DNA of 64,000 bases from Lachnospiraceae bacterium (GTDB taxonomy: Bacteria > Bacillota > Clostridia > Lachnospirales > Lachnospiraceae), in NCBI GenBank assembly GCA_029338735.1, contig JAQYAY010000041.1, positions 1 to 64,000 on the forward strand, read 5' to 3'. Within the stretch, counting starts at the first letter, position 1, and each line of letters begins with the position of its first letter. Shown here piece by piece: positions 18,601-27,446 of the stretch. A program made the translations under genes and the position numbers. The notes under the pieces were generated by a model. It searched no databases, had not been told where the DNA came from, and worked only from the letters and a program-made list of their open reading frames with translations.

Positions 18601-19186
18601 AGAAGAATATGAAGAACTGTCGAAGAGATATGAATTCATGAATTCACAGCATGATGATCTGCAGAATGCCAAAGAAAAGCTGGTTCAGATCATTGATGAT
18701 CTCGACAGAGGAATGACTGAACAGTTCAATGCAGGATTTAAGGATATCCAGACTGAGTTTGACAAGGCATTCAGGGAGCTGTTCGGTGGTGGTCATGGCA
18801 AGATCACTCTCGATGAAAATGAAGACGTTCTCGAGGCTGGGATCAATATCATTGCATCCCCTCCTGGCAAGAAGCTCACCAATATGATGCAGCTGTCAGG
18901 CGGTGAGAAGGCTCTTACAGCAATTGCACTGCTTTTTGCAATACAGAATCTGCATCCGTCACCGTTCTGTCTTCTCGATGAGATCGAGGCAGCGCTTGAC
19001 GATTCCAATGTAGACCGTTTCGCACAGTACCTGAGCAGACTCACGAACCACACACAGTTCATAGTCATCACGCACCGTCGTGGTACGATGAATGCGGCAG
19101 ACAGGCTGTATGGAATCACGATGCAGGAAAAGGGTGTGTCGACGCTGGTGTCTGTAAATCTGATTGAGGATCAGCTGACCAACTAA
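15629..19186 (+). CDS. smc: Chromosome partition protein SMC
   Basis: ATP-driven loop-forming protein for chromosome organisation. The 1185-residue protein has Walker A GPNGSGKSNI (~residues 31-40), long coiled coils (about 165-500 and 670-1020), a hinge around 520-640 (GVVADLVSTDKRYETAIEIA), the ABC signature LSGGEKAL (~1089) and Walker B FCLLDEIEAALDD (~1113-1125). The length is normal. It is followed after 17 bases by ftsY. The ScpA/ScpB partners are not in the window. Confidence 0.98.
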   Translation: MYLKSMELMGFKSFANKIVLKFHNGITGIVGPNGSGKSNIADAVRWVLGEQSAKTLRSQAMTDVIFSGTEARKPLSYAYVAITLDNSDHVLPIDFDEVTVARRVYRSGESEYLINGAVVRLKDVTELFYDTGIGKEGYSIIGQGQIDKILSGKPEERRELFDEAVGIVKYKKRKAESLKKLKDEEDSLVRIEDILSELERQQEPLKEQAETAREYLHKRDRLRQLDINSFLLETDSISADEEKIKSDQEITKSQLDDYYKKSNEIKESFHHLKEESANKETELDELREKKQNLDVENEKREGRINLLKEQLKYQKQSAEDLENRQKETLDTLEAHRQEKKEQEEKLAELNDELASINDNEEETTRLLNNAKKSATELEEDIDTINKASEEVSTFKSRHEAMVLRNKTLKEQLTLQKSQIAGRLLSRQAKNDDLDEQIRDAQEENDSLQKQLDSIQKEIDEIESRKQSIEAERDSLKNELKEKTQQYSVTHTRLESIRNIAERYEGFGNTVKSVMDRKKTNPGIYGVVADLVSTDKRYETAIEIALGGSVKNVVVDTENTAKELIAYLKRERLGRATFLPVSSVHGNARIPAGVLNERGVIGTADTLVKHDSRYDGIFAYILGRSIVVENIDYAVSLEKKYHQSLNLVTLEGDTVRPGGAMTGGAYRRSENLLGRKRQLDDLSEECQKLQHRLTEINESMDASTRKREEAFSAEKEKRDEYNSLLIEKKNKEHDLTLLQEQKSDETKAYEDIIKEEAEIKKKLQDMEEEQNSYDEKLSEIQTKESDIAVRTEELEKEKKRIEGSIERLSTKLNDIRVQKASLSEKVNAANERLSRFETSEENAKKLIEDLKNRKESGAKESEDRKKEIEELKSAIDQGKNDKSELSNKIKQIVSEKDELDKKSQSIFDESEGISQEISVLEKENLKLEQRSEKNKERFDELTNYMWDQYEITKHEAMNQKDETLTDLSEIRKETKSIQSDIRGMGNVNVNAVEEYEELSKRYEFMNSQHDDLQNAKEKLVQIIDDLDRGMTEQFNAGFKDIQTEFDKAFRELFGGGHGKITLDENEDVLEAGINIIASPPGKKLTNMMQLSGGEKALTAIALLFAIQNLHPSPFCLLDEIEAALDDSNVDRFAQYLSRLTNHTQFIVITHRRGTMNAADRLYGITMQEKGVSTLVSVNLIEDQLTN

Positions 19187-19203
19187 GCGAATAGGAGAAA
19201 AAG

Positions 19204-20169
19204 ATGGGATTTTTTCAGAAATTAAAAGACGGTCTTTTTAAGACGAGAAGCGGCTTTGTGGCTGACATGGATGCCGTGTTCATGGGGCATGACAAGCTCG
19301 ATGATGACTTCTATGATGACCTTGAAGAGACCCTTATCATGGGAGATATCGGTGTCAATACGACAGAAAATATCATCGAAGAGCTGAAGACTGCTTCAAA
19401 GAAAGAGCATATCAAGAAGCCTGGTCCGCTCCGTGAGTATTTCGTGAAGTATGTAACTGAAAAGATGGCTCTTCCTGATGATGCATATCATTTCACTGAA
19501 GTGACATCGGTTGTATTTGTGATAGGCGTAAATGGCGTAGGAAAGACGACTACCATTGGAAAGCTCGCAGCAAAGCTTCATGATCAGGGTAAGAAGGTCG
19601 TGATAGCAGCTGCTGATACATTCCGTGCAGCTGCAAAAGAGCAGCTCGAGGTATGGTCTGACAGGGCAGGAGCAGAGATCATTGGTGCCGGTGAGGGAGC
19701 GGATCCGTCGTCAGTAGTATATGATGCAATTGCTGCAGCCAAGGCCCGTCATGCTGACTGCCTGCTTATTGATACGGCCGGTCGTCTCAATAACAAGAAG
19801 AATCTGATGGACGAGCTGGCCAAGATGAACAGGATTATTGACAAGCAGTTCCCGGAAGCATACCGTGAGACTCTTGTCGTTGTCGATGCCACGACAGGAC
19901 AGAATGCGCTTCATCAGGCGCAGGATTTCTCGGAGGTCGCCAATGTCACTGGAATAGTGCTTACGAAGATGGACGGAACTGCTAAGGGTGGTATTGCCAT
20001 TGCAATTGCATCAGAGCTTGGAATCCCTGTGAAGTACATTGGCATTGGGGAGAAAGTCGAAGATCTTGAACGATTTAATGCTTGTGATTTTGCCAAGGCG
20101 CTTTTCGAGCTCGAAGAGCCAGAGGCCAACGAGCAGGAACTGCATCCTGATGAATGGCATGTGGATTGA
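19204..20169 (+). CDS. ftsY: Signal recognition particle receptor FtsY
   Basis: SRP receptor GTPase that docks ribosome-nascent-chain-SRP complexes at the membrane. The NG core is complete: GVNGVGKTTTIGKLAAKL (~residues 108-125), DTAGR, and the TKMDG guanine motif. The A domain is minimal, so the protein is 321 residues as in other Firmicutes. AGGAG precedes the ATG. Its SRP partner ffh lies 35 kb downstream instead of next door as in Bacillus. Confidence 0.97.
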   Translation: MGFFQKLKDGLFKTRSGFVADMDAVFMGHDKLDDDFYDDLEETLIMGDIGVNTTENIIEELKTASKKEHIKKPGPLREYFVKYVTEKMALPDDAYHFTEVTSVVFVIGVNGVGKTTTIGKLAAKLHDQGKKVVIAAADTFRAAAKEQLEVWSDRAGAEIIGAGEGADPSSVVYDAIAAAKARHADCLLIDTAGRLNNKKNLMDELAKMNRIIDKQFPEAYRETLVVVDATTGQNALHQAQDFSEVANVTGIVLTKMDGTAKGGIAIAIASELGIPVKYIGIGEKVEDLERFNACDFAKALFELEEPEANEQELHPDEWHVD

Positions 20170-20180
20170 CTTCCTTTTTC

Positions 20181-20210
20181 TTGACATTCATGGGTTCATT
20201 ATACTAAAAT
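20181..20210 (+). promoter_or_regulatory. Promoter of the ilvA-parE-parC run
   Basis: Consensus TTGACA (20181-20186), an 18-base spacer and TAAAAT (20205-20210). The leader to the ilvA ATG is about 28 bases, too short for a T-box. Confidence 0.8.
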
Positions 20211-20244
20211 ACAGAACATAGATTCTATAAGGAGAAAAAAGATT

Positions 20245-21456
20245 ATGCTTACAAGAGAAGATTTTGATGAGGCCTACAATGTAGTGCATCAGGTGACACT
20301 GGAGACGAAGCTCGTATACAGTGATTACTTCAGTTCACAGACTGGCAACAAGGTATACCTGAAGCCTGAGAACCTTCAGAGAACAGGTGCTTACAAGGTG
20401 AGAGGGGCTTATTACAAGATTTCTACACTTTCTGAAGAAGAGAGAGCCAAGGGTCTTATTACTGCATCTGCCGGAAATCATGCCCAGGGTGTGGCTTACG
20501 CTGCAAAGCATTTCGGCTGCAAGGCAGTGATCGTGATGCCTACTACGACACCTCTTATCAAGGTGAACCGCACGAAGAGCTATGGCGCCGAAGTTGTGCT
20601 GCATGGCGATGTATATGATGATGCATGTGAATATGCATTGAAGCTTGCAAAAGAGAACGGATATACGTTCATTCATCCGTTCGATGATCCTGTAGTGGCT
20701 ACCGGACAAGGTACTATCGCAATGGAGATCATCAAGGAGCTTCCTCTTGTTGACTATATCCTCGTACCGATCGGTGGAGGCGGACTGGCTACCGGAGTGT
20801 CAACTCTTGCAAAGCTTATCAATCCGAAGATAAAGGTCATCGGAGTAGAGCCTGCCGGGGCTGCCTGCATGAAGGCGTCTCTTAAGAATGGCGAGGTGAC
20901 GACACTAGACCATGTAGATACCATCGCAGATGGTACAGCAGTGAAGACTCCGGGAGAGCATATTTTCCCATATATCAAAAAGAATATCGATGATATCCTG
21001 ACTGTCCGCGATGATGAGCTGATCGTTGCCTTCCTCGATATGGTCGAGAATCACAAGATGATCGTCGAGAATTCAGGACTCCTGTCAGTTGCCGCAGCCA
21101 GACAGCTGAAATGCAAGAATAAAAATGTGGTCTGCATCCTCTCTGGCGGCAATATGGATATCATCACGATGTCATCTGTCGTACAGCAGGGACTCATCAT
21201 GAGAGACCGTATATTTACAGTTTCTGTTCTGCTTCCGGACAAGCCGGGTGAGCTCGCATCTGTTGCCGAGACTATTGCCAGAGAGCAGGGCAATGTCATC
21301 AAGCTCGAGCACAACCAGTTCGTAGCTGTGAACAGAAGCGCACAGGTAGAGCTTCGTATCACTCTTGAGGCATTCGGCACTGATCACAAGAACCAGATCA
21401 TGGATGCACTTGAGAAGGGCGGATATAAGCCGAAGATCGTGAGGACGATTTTATAA
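20245..21456 (+). CDS. ilvA: Threonine ammonia-lyase (threonine dehydratase) with ACT domain
   Basis: PLP enzyme deaminating threonine to 2-oxobutyrate, the entry to isoleucine. The PLP lysine is Lys51 in RTGAYKVRGA, the glycine-rich phosphate-binding loop is PIGGGGLATG, and the C-terminal ~75 residues (FTVSVLLPDKPGELASVAET) form one ACT domain. The 403-residue, single-ACT layout is that of the TdcB-like/short IlvA group, so either a biosynthetic or catabolic role is possible. AAGGAG precedes the ATG. parE starts 9 bases after the stop. Confidence 0.95.
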   Translation: MLTREDFDEAYNVVHQVTLETKLVYSDYFSSQTGNKVYLKPENLQRTGAYKVRGAYYKISTLSEEERAKGLITASAGNHAQGVAYAAKHFGCKAVIVMPTTTPLIKVNRTKSYGAEVVLHGDVYDDACEYALKLAKENGYTFIHPFDDPVVATGQGTIAMEIIKELPLVDYILVPIGGGGLATGVSTLAKLINPKIKVIGVEPAGAACMKASLKNGEVTTLDHVDTIADGTAVKTPGEHIFPYIKKNIDDILTVRDDELIVAFLDMVENHKMIVENSGLLSVAAARQLKCKNKNVVCILSGGNMDIITMSSVVQQGLIMRDRIFTVSVLLPDKPGELASVAETIAREQGNVIKLEHNQFVAVNRSAQVELRITLEAFGTDHKNQIMDALEKGGYKPKIVRTIL

Positions 21457-21465
21457 ACAGGAGAA

Positions 21466-23394
21466 ATGATGGCTAAGAAAAAGGAAGAATATGGTGCGGA
21501 CAGTATCGCGGTCCTTGAAGGACTAGAAGCGGTACGTGTCCGCCCTGGAATGTATATAGGTTCTACCACAAGGAAGGGCCTGAATCACATGATCTACGAG
21601 ATAGTCGACAATTCAGTCGATGAGCATCTCGCAGGATACTGTGATACTATTCATGTCACACTGAATGACGACGGATCATGTACAGTCGAGGATAATGGAC
21701 GTGGAATTCCGGTTGGAATGCATGCCAAGGGAGTTTCTGCAGAGAGAGTGGTATTCACTACGCTTCATGCCGGTGGCAAATTCGATCACTCTGTCTACAA
21801 GACCTCAGGTGGTCTGCATGGTGTGGGTTCTTCTGTCGTAAATGCCCTGTCAGACTGGATGGATGTAGAGATCAGAAGAGACGGCCATATCTATCATGAC
21901 AGATATGAAAAGGGCAAGCCTGCTGAAAAGCTCGAAAACGGACTTCTTCCTGTTATTGGAAATACCAGACAGACAGGGACAAAGATTACTTTCCTGCCAG
22001 ATCCGACTATTTTTGAAAAAACGAGATTCAAAGAAGATGAGATCAAGAACCGTCTTCATGAGACTGCATATCTGAATCCGAATCTGACTATCGTCTATGA
22101 TGATGACCGTGCCGGAATGGATGAGCATATGTCCTTCCATGAAGAGGACGGACTCTCTGGATTTATCAGGGATCTGAATGCCAATAATGAGCCCGTCACC
22201 GATATCGTGACACTGAGTGGTGAGAGTGACGGAATACAGGTAGATGTGGCATTCCAGTTCATCAATGAGTTTCATGAGAATATCATGGGATTCTGCAATA
22301 ATATCTACAATGCAGAGGGTGGAACACATATCACGGGATTCAAGACTATTTTTACCACGATCATCAATTCATATGCCAGGACTCTTGGCATCCTGAAGGA
22401 TAAGGATCCTAATTTCACAGGTGCTGATGTGCGTAATGGAATGACAGCCGTTATTTCAATAAAGCATCCGGATCCGCGATTCGAGGGACAGACAAAGACC
22501 AAGCTCGATAATCAGGATGCAGCAAAGGCAGTCTCATCTGTTGTAAATGAGAGACTGGTGCTGTATTTCGATCGTAATGTCGATACATTAAAGGCTGTGA
22601 TCGAGTGTGCCCAGAAGGCTGCCAAGATCAGAAAGACTGAGGAAAAAGCCAGGACCAATCTTCTGTCAAAGCAGAAGTATTCCTTTGATTCGAACGGAAA
22701 GCTCGCAAACTGTGAGAGCAAGGATGCCAGCAAATGCGAGATCTTTATCGTAGAGGGAGATTCTGCCGGAGGTTCAGCCAAGACTGCACGTAACAGAATG
22801 TATCAGGCAATCCTTCCTATCCGTGGAAAAATCCTGAATGTCGAGAAGGCATCTATTGACAAGGTTCTTGCAAATGCTGAGATCAAGACGATGATCAATG
22901 CTTTTGGCTGCGGATTTTCAGAAGGATACGGCAATGATTTTGACATCAGCAAATTACGCTATGACAAGATAATCATCATGGCTGATGCCGATGTCGATGG
23001 TGCACATATCGCGACTCTGCTGCTTACACTTTTCTACAGGTTCATGCCGGAGCTCATCTATGAGGGGCATGTGTATATAGCCATGCCGCCTCTGTACAAG
23101 GCTATGCCGAAGAAGGGCGAGGAAGAGTATCTGTATGACGATGAAGCACTTGCAGAATACAGAAAGAAGCACAAGGGACCATTTACCCTGCAGAGATATA
23201 AAGGACTTGGAGAGATGGATGCCGAGCAGCTCTGGGAGACAACTCTCGACCCGAAGCGCAGGAAGCTCAGGAAGGTCGAGATTGAAGACGGACGCATGGC
23301 AAGTGATGTGACGGAGATGCTAATGGGTAATGACGTCACGCCGCGACGTGATTTCATTCACAATCATGCGACTGAAGCAGAACTGGATTTGTAA
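21466..23394 (+). CDS. parE: Type IIA topoisomerase ATPase subunit, probably ParE of topoisomerase IV
   Basis: Supplies ATP-driven strand passage with the next gene's product. It has the GHKL ATPase signatures EIVDNSVDEHLAG and GRGIPVGMH, a QTK loop in EGQTKTKL, and the TOPRIM motif EGDSAGGSAK with DADVDGAH; 642 residues is normal. ATG codons lie at both 21466 and 21469 after an AGGAGAA site. The gyrase or topo IV assignment rests mainly on the partner (no GyrA box), and on the pair not being next to dnaA/recF genes; gyrB is the alternative. Confidence 0.85.
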   Translation: MMAKKKEEYGADSIAVLEGLEAVRVRPGMYIGSTTRKGLNHMIYEIVDNSVDEHLAGYCDTIHVTLNDDGSCTVEDNGRGIPVGMHAKGVSAERVVFTTLHAGGKFDHSVYKTSGGLHGVGSSVVNALSDWMDVEIRRDGHIYHDRYEKGKPAEKLENGLLPVIGNTRQTGTKITFLPDPTIFEKTRFKEDEIKNRLHETAYLNPNLTIVYDDDRAGMDEHMSFHEEDGLSGFIRDLNANNEPVTDIVTLSGESDGIQVDVAFQFINEFHENIMGFCNNIYNAEGGTHITGFKTIFTTIINSYARTLGILKDKDPNFTGADVRNGMTAVISIKHPDPRFEGQTKTKLDNQDAAKAVSSVVNERLVLYFDRNVDTLKAVIECAQKAAKIRKTEEKARTNLLSKQKYSFDSNGKLANCESKDASKCEIFIVEGDSAGGSAKTARNRMYQAILPIRGKILNVEKASIDKVLANAEIKTMINAFGCGFSEGYGNDFDISKLRYDKIIIMADADVDGAHIATLLLTLFYRFMPELIYEGHVYIAMPPLYKAMPKKGEEEYLYDDEALAEYRKKHKGPFTLQRYKGLGEMDAEQLWETTLDPKRRKLRKVEIEDGRMASDVTEMLMGNDVTPRRDFIHNHATEAELDL

Positions 23395-23406
23395 GAAGGA
23401 TAAAAT

Positions 23407-25608
23407 ATGCCACAGGAACTTATTCACTCGGAATATTCCGAGATTATGCAGAAATCATACATTGACTACGCTATGAGTGTCATCGTGCAGCGTGCTCTGC
23501 CGGATGTACGTGATGGCCTGAAGCCTGTTCAGAGACGTACTCTCTATGACATGTACGAGCTGGGTATCAGGTACAACGGCCCATACAGGAAGAGTGCCCG
23601 TATCGTAGGTGATACAATGGGTAAATATCACCCACATGGTGATTCATCTATCTATGATGCGCTTGTCGTAATGGCACAGGACTTCAAGAAGGAGATGCCT
23701 CTCGTAGATGGTCATGGTAATTTCGGTTCTATCGAGGGTGACGGCGCTGCAGCAATGCGATACACTGAGGCGCGTCTGGCAAAGGTCACTCAGGAGGTAT
23801 TCCTGTCAGATCTCGACAAGGATGTGGTCGACTTCGTTCCGAACTTCGATGAGACAGAGAAAGAGCCTTCTGTACTTCCTGTGAGGATCCCGAATATCCT
23901 GATCAATGGTGCAGAGGGAATTGCCGTAGGTATGGCGACATCTATTCCTACGCACAATCCGTGCGAGGTCATTGATCTCGTAATCAACTACATGAAGCAT
24001 CCTGACATGTCCACAGCGCAGGCCATGAAGTATGTCAAGGGGCCTGACTTCCCAACAGGCGGCATTGTGACAAATAAGGATGATCTGCTCGAGATCTATT
24101 CAACGGGTCAGGGAAAAATAAAGCTCCGTGGCCGTGTGGAGACTGAGCCGGGGAAGGCAGGCCATACCAAGGTTGTAGTCACAGAGATTCCATATACAAT
24201 GATTGGCTCAGGAATCGGAAAATTCCTTGCTGATACGGCAGCACTTCAGGAGAATCACCTGACTAATGATATCTCTGATATCTCCAATCAGTCATCTAAA
24301 GAGGGCATTAGAATTGTCATAGACCTGAAGAAAGGTGCTGATGTAGAGAATTTCATCAATCTACTTTACAAGAAGACAAAGCTCGAGGATACCTTTGGTG
24401 TCAATATGCTCTGTGTCTGTGATGGCCGTCCGGAGACCTTAGGACTCGTTCCTATCATCAGGCATCATGTGGATTTCCAGTACGAGCTCGCCAGAAGAAA
24501 ATATACGACGCTCCTGGGCAAAGAGCGTGAGAAGAAGGAAGTGCAGGAGGGTCTTATCAAGGCCTGTGACTGCATTGATCTGATCATAGAGATTCTCCGT
24601 GGCAGTAAAGACCGCGCGATGGCAGAAAACTGCCTCGTAAATGGAAAGACAGAAGGAATTAAGTTCAAGACTGCAAAGTCTGAAAAAGCTGCAAAGACCC
24701 TTCTTTTTACAAAGAGACAGGCAGACGCAATTCTTGATATGAGGCTGTATCGTCTGATAGGCCTTGAGATTGCAGCTCTTCGCGCAGACTATGACAAGAC
24801 GATGCAGAATATTGCTGTATATACTGATATTCTCGAAAACCGTGATTCTATGACAAAAGTCATTATAGATGATCTGAAAAAGCTCAGGAAAGAATACGCA
24901 GTTCCGAGAAAGACTACAATCGATAATGTAGAGGAAGCAGTAATTGTAGAAAAGCCGCTCGAAGAGATGGATGAAGTCATCCTGATTGACAGATTCGGCT
25001 ATGCCCGTGGAATTGATACAGCGACCTATGAGAGAAATAAAGAGGCAGCCGATAATGAGAGCAGACGAGTCATATTCTGTAAGAATACTGACAAGCTGAT
25101 CATCTTTACAGATACAGGCAAAGCAGATACGCTGAAAGTTCTTGATCTGCCGTTAGGCAAATTCCGTGACAAGGGACAGCCAGTTGATAACGTGAGTAAT
25201 TTCGATGGTGCGAATGAGAGAGCTGTATTTGTGGCGCCACTTTCAGAAATTATTGAAAAAGAGATGTATTTTGTCACAAAAAGGGGTATGATAAAGAAGG
25301 TAGCCGGAAGTGAATTCGATTCGACCAGAAAGACGATAGCCGCTACGAAGCTCAGGGATGATGATTCTCTGGTAGCTGTTGATTATGCCACCTCAGGTAC
25401 TTCGGTTGTCATAAATACAGAAAATGGATACCACCTGCGTCTTGAGGCAGATGACTTCCCTTCAATGCACAAGACATCTGTAGGTAATACCGGTATCAAG
25501 CTGCATAAGGGTGATTCGGTTTCTGAAGTCATGACTATGTCAGATGACAGTGAAGAGGTCCAGAAATTCAATGTCGGCAAACCAGGTGGAACTGGTTCAA
25601 AGAAATAA
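23407..25608 (+). CDS. parC: Type IIA topoisomerase DNA-cleaving subunit, probably ParC of topoisomerase IV
   Basis: Cuts and rejoins DNA for decatenation. The catalytic tyrosine is in AAMRYTEARL (~residue 120), within a winged-helix domain that also has the PHGDSSIYDALV region. The C-terminal beta-pinwheel is shorter than in GyrA (733 residues in total), and where GyrA has the QRRGGKG box this protein has a non-matching RKTIAATKL, which favours ParC. It starts 12 bases after parE and is followed by an unrelated membrane protein 12 bases later. Confidence 0.85.
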   Translation: MPQELIHSEYSEIMQKSYIDYAMSVIVQRALPDVRDGLKPVQRRTLYDMYELGIRYNGPYRKSARIVGDTMGKYHPHGDSSIYDALVVMAQDFKKEMPLVDGHGNFGSIEGDGAAAMRYTEARLAKVTQEVFLSDLDKDVVDFVPNFDETEKEPSVLPVRIPNILINGAEGIAVGMATSIPTHNPCEVIDLVINYMKHPDMSTAQAMKYVKGPDFPTGGIVTNKDDLLEIYSTGQGKIKLRGRVETEPGKAGHTKVVVTEIPYTMIGSGIGKFLADTAALQENHLTNDISDISNQSSKEGIRIVIDLKKGADVENFINLLYKKTKLEDTFGVNMLCVCDGRPETLGLVPIIRHHVDFQYELARRKYTTLLGKEREKKEVQEGLIKACDCIDLIIEILRGSKDRAMAENCLVNGKTEGIKFKTAKSEKAAKTLLFTKRQADAILDMRLYRLIGLEIAALRADYDKTMQNIAVYTDILENRDSMTKVIIDDLKKLRKEYAVPRKTTIDNVEEAVIVEKPLEEMDEVILIDRFGYARGIDTATYERNKEAADNESRRVIFCKNTDKLIIFTDTGKADTLKVLDLPLGKFRDKGQPVDNVSNFDGANERAVFVAPLSEIIEKEMYFVTKRGMIKKVAGSEFDSTRKTIAATKLRDDDSLVAVDYATSGTSVVINTENGYHLRLEADDFPSMHKTSVGNTGIKLHKGDSVSEVMTMSDDSEEVQKFNVGKPGGTGSKK

Positions 25609-25620
25609 ACAGGAGAAACT

Positions 25621-26463
25621 ATGGAAGGCAAACGTGTAAACAGAAATTATGCCGCAATGATGGCTGTCATAGTGCTTTCAGTACTTCTTATCATTACAGG
25701 AGCTCTGCTTGCGATAAATCCATCATTTCCTGTAGTGGGATTCATCTATGTGACAAGTGGTTTTGCGATAGCTGGCGGCTGCTGGCTGGTGCTACGCTTT
25801 TTCATGAAAGAAGAGTACAGGTCGGTATCAAACTATGATTTCTCACTGGGAATCCTGCTGATCACCGTTGGCGTACTGCTGATCATCATGGGCGACCAGC
25901 TGTTATCGTATTTCATCTATGTGATAGCCTGCCTTCTGATACTTCTTGGAGTCATTACACTTCAGTTTTTCCTGCAGTGTGCATTTATGAGAGGCCCGTT
26001 TTCAGCCTTTCTCAATTTCGTGATCGCGGTTGCAATGATAGCTCTTGGAGTGGCATTATTCATACTCGATCCTAAGCAGGTAATAGCCAATCTAAGATAT
26101 ATCTATCTGGGCCTGATGTGCGCCGGGATCCTTGGCATACTTTCACTACTGATGACATTTGTGAGAAGCATCAGGTATGACCGCTATCTGGCTCTTTCGG
26201 CCCAGAGAAATGAAGAGGATGAGCCGTATGTCGAGACATATCTTGATGTCAAGCGTTCACGCGACAGAAATCTCGAGGATCAGCCGTTTACAGTAATTGA
26301 CATTCCGCCTGAACCAAATCCAGGAAGGCCGTGGAATGAACCGATAGAAGATAAGGATTCTGCATCAGATACCGATTCTGATAAGGCAGAGGATAAGGCT
26401 GATACTGATACAGGTAATGACAGCAAAACGGATGATGATACATCCGGGAAGGACACAAAGTGA
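25621..26463 (+). CDS. HdeD-like (DUF308) multi-pass membrane protein with acidic tail
   Basis: Residues ~10-190 hold about six hydrophobic segments arranged as pairs (e.g. MMAVIVLSVLLIITGALLAI and FSLGILLITVGVLLIIMG), the pattern of DUF308/HdeD membrane proteins of poorly defined acid- or stress-related role. The last ~75 residues are an Asp/Ser/Thr/Lys-rich, likely disordered cytoplasmic tail, which is unusual for the family. AGGAGAA precedes the ATG. Its stop overlaps the GTG start of argC by GTGA, so the two are translationally coupled. Confidence 0.8.
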   Translation: MEGKRVNRNYAAMMAVIVLSVLLIITGALLAINPSFPVVGFIYVTSGFAIAGGCWLVLRFFMKEEYRSVSNYDFSLGILLITVGVLLIIMGDQLLSYFIYVIACLLILLGVITLQFFLQCAFMRGPFSAFLNFVIAVAMIALGVALFILDPKQVIANLRYIYLGLMCAGILGILSLLMTFVRSIRYDRYLALSAQRNEEDEPYVETYLDVKRSRDRNLEDQPFTVIDIPPEPNPGRPWNEPIEDKDSASDTDSDKAEDKADTDTGNDSKTDDDTSGKDTK

Positions 26464-27395
26464 AACCAAAGATTTACATTGACGGACAGAGTGGTACTAC
26501 AGGACTTCAGATCTATGACCGTATCGGAAGCCGTGATGATCTGGAACTCCTGACGATTGATCCAGAGAAGCGTCATGATGTAGAAGAGAGAAAAAAATAC
26601 ATCAATGCAGCAGACATCGTATTCCTGTGTCTGCCTGATGCAGAAGCCATCAATGCGGTATCGCTTGTAGAAAATGATAATGTAAAGATAATCGATGCTT
26701 CAACCGCTCATCGTACAGCTGATGGCTGGGTATATGGTTTTCCGGAACTGAGACCTGGTCAGAGGGATTCCATAGCACAGGCACACAGGATTGCTAATCC
26801 GGGCTGTCATGCTACTGGATTTATCAGTACAGTTTCTCCGCTTGTACAGGCAGGAATCCTTCCGAAGGACTATCCGGTGAGCTTCTTTTCACTGACAGGA
26901 TATTCGGGCGGTGGCAAGAAGATGATAGCTGACTATGAGAAGCCAGACAGACCAGAAGTACTTTCATCTCCTGGTATCTATGGCAGGACTCTTAGGCATA
27001 AGCACATACCTGAGATGGTAAAGTATACAGGTCTCGAGCATGATCCTGTATTTCTCCCTGTGGTAGATGATTACTACAAGGGCATGGCAGGGACGCTCAC
27101 ACTTCAGAACCGTCTGCTCCACGGACAGCCGACAGCAGAAGAAATCTGGGCATTCCTTCGCAGTTTCTATGAGGGCGAGGTATTCATCTCAGTAGCTGAC
27201 TTCGAGGAGAAGCCTGGTACAGTATACGCGAATGAGCTTGCTGGGACCAATTATCTGAAGATATATGTCAGCGGAGATGCAGAGAATACAGCAGTTACCG
27301 CCGTCTTCGATAACCTCGGTAAGGGTGCCTCAGGAGCCGCAGTACAGAATATGAATATAGCCTTAGGCCTTGATGAGACCGAAGGACTGAGATAA
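26460..27395 (+). CDS. argC: N-acetyl-gamma-glutamyl-phosphate reductase, short (type 2) form
   Basis: Reduces N-acetylglutamyl phosphate to the semialdehyde in arginine synthesis. It has the Rossmann start IYIDGQSGTTGLQIYDR, the catalytic Cys116 in NPGCHATG, and TGYSGGGKKMI, typical of the ~310-residue class. The start is GTG at 26460, overlapping the upstream stop by four bases, with GGAAGGA in front. No other arg gene is in the window, so its place behind topoisomerase genes is unexpected. Confidence 0.95.
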   Translation: MKPKIYIDGQSGTTGLQIYDRIGSRDDLELLTIDPEKRHDVEERKKYINAADIVFLCLPDAEAINAVSLVENDNVKIIDASTAHRTADGWVYGFPELRPGQRDSIAQAHRIANPGCHATGFISTVSPLVQAGILPKDYPVSFFSLTGYSGGGKKMIADYEKPDRPEVLSSPGIYGRTLRHKHIPEMVKYTGLEHDPVFLPVVDDYYKGMAGTLTLQNRLLHGQPTAEEIWAFLRSFYEGEVFISVADFEEKPGTVYANELAGTNYLKIYVSGDAENTAVTAVFDNLGKGASGAAVQNMNIALGLDETEGLR

Positions 27396-27446
27396 ATGAG
27401 ATATATTTAATGTTTGATTGGTAAGTAATTACCGGGAGGTGTTTTT

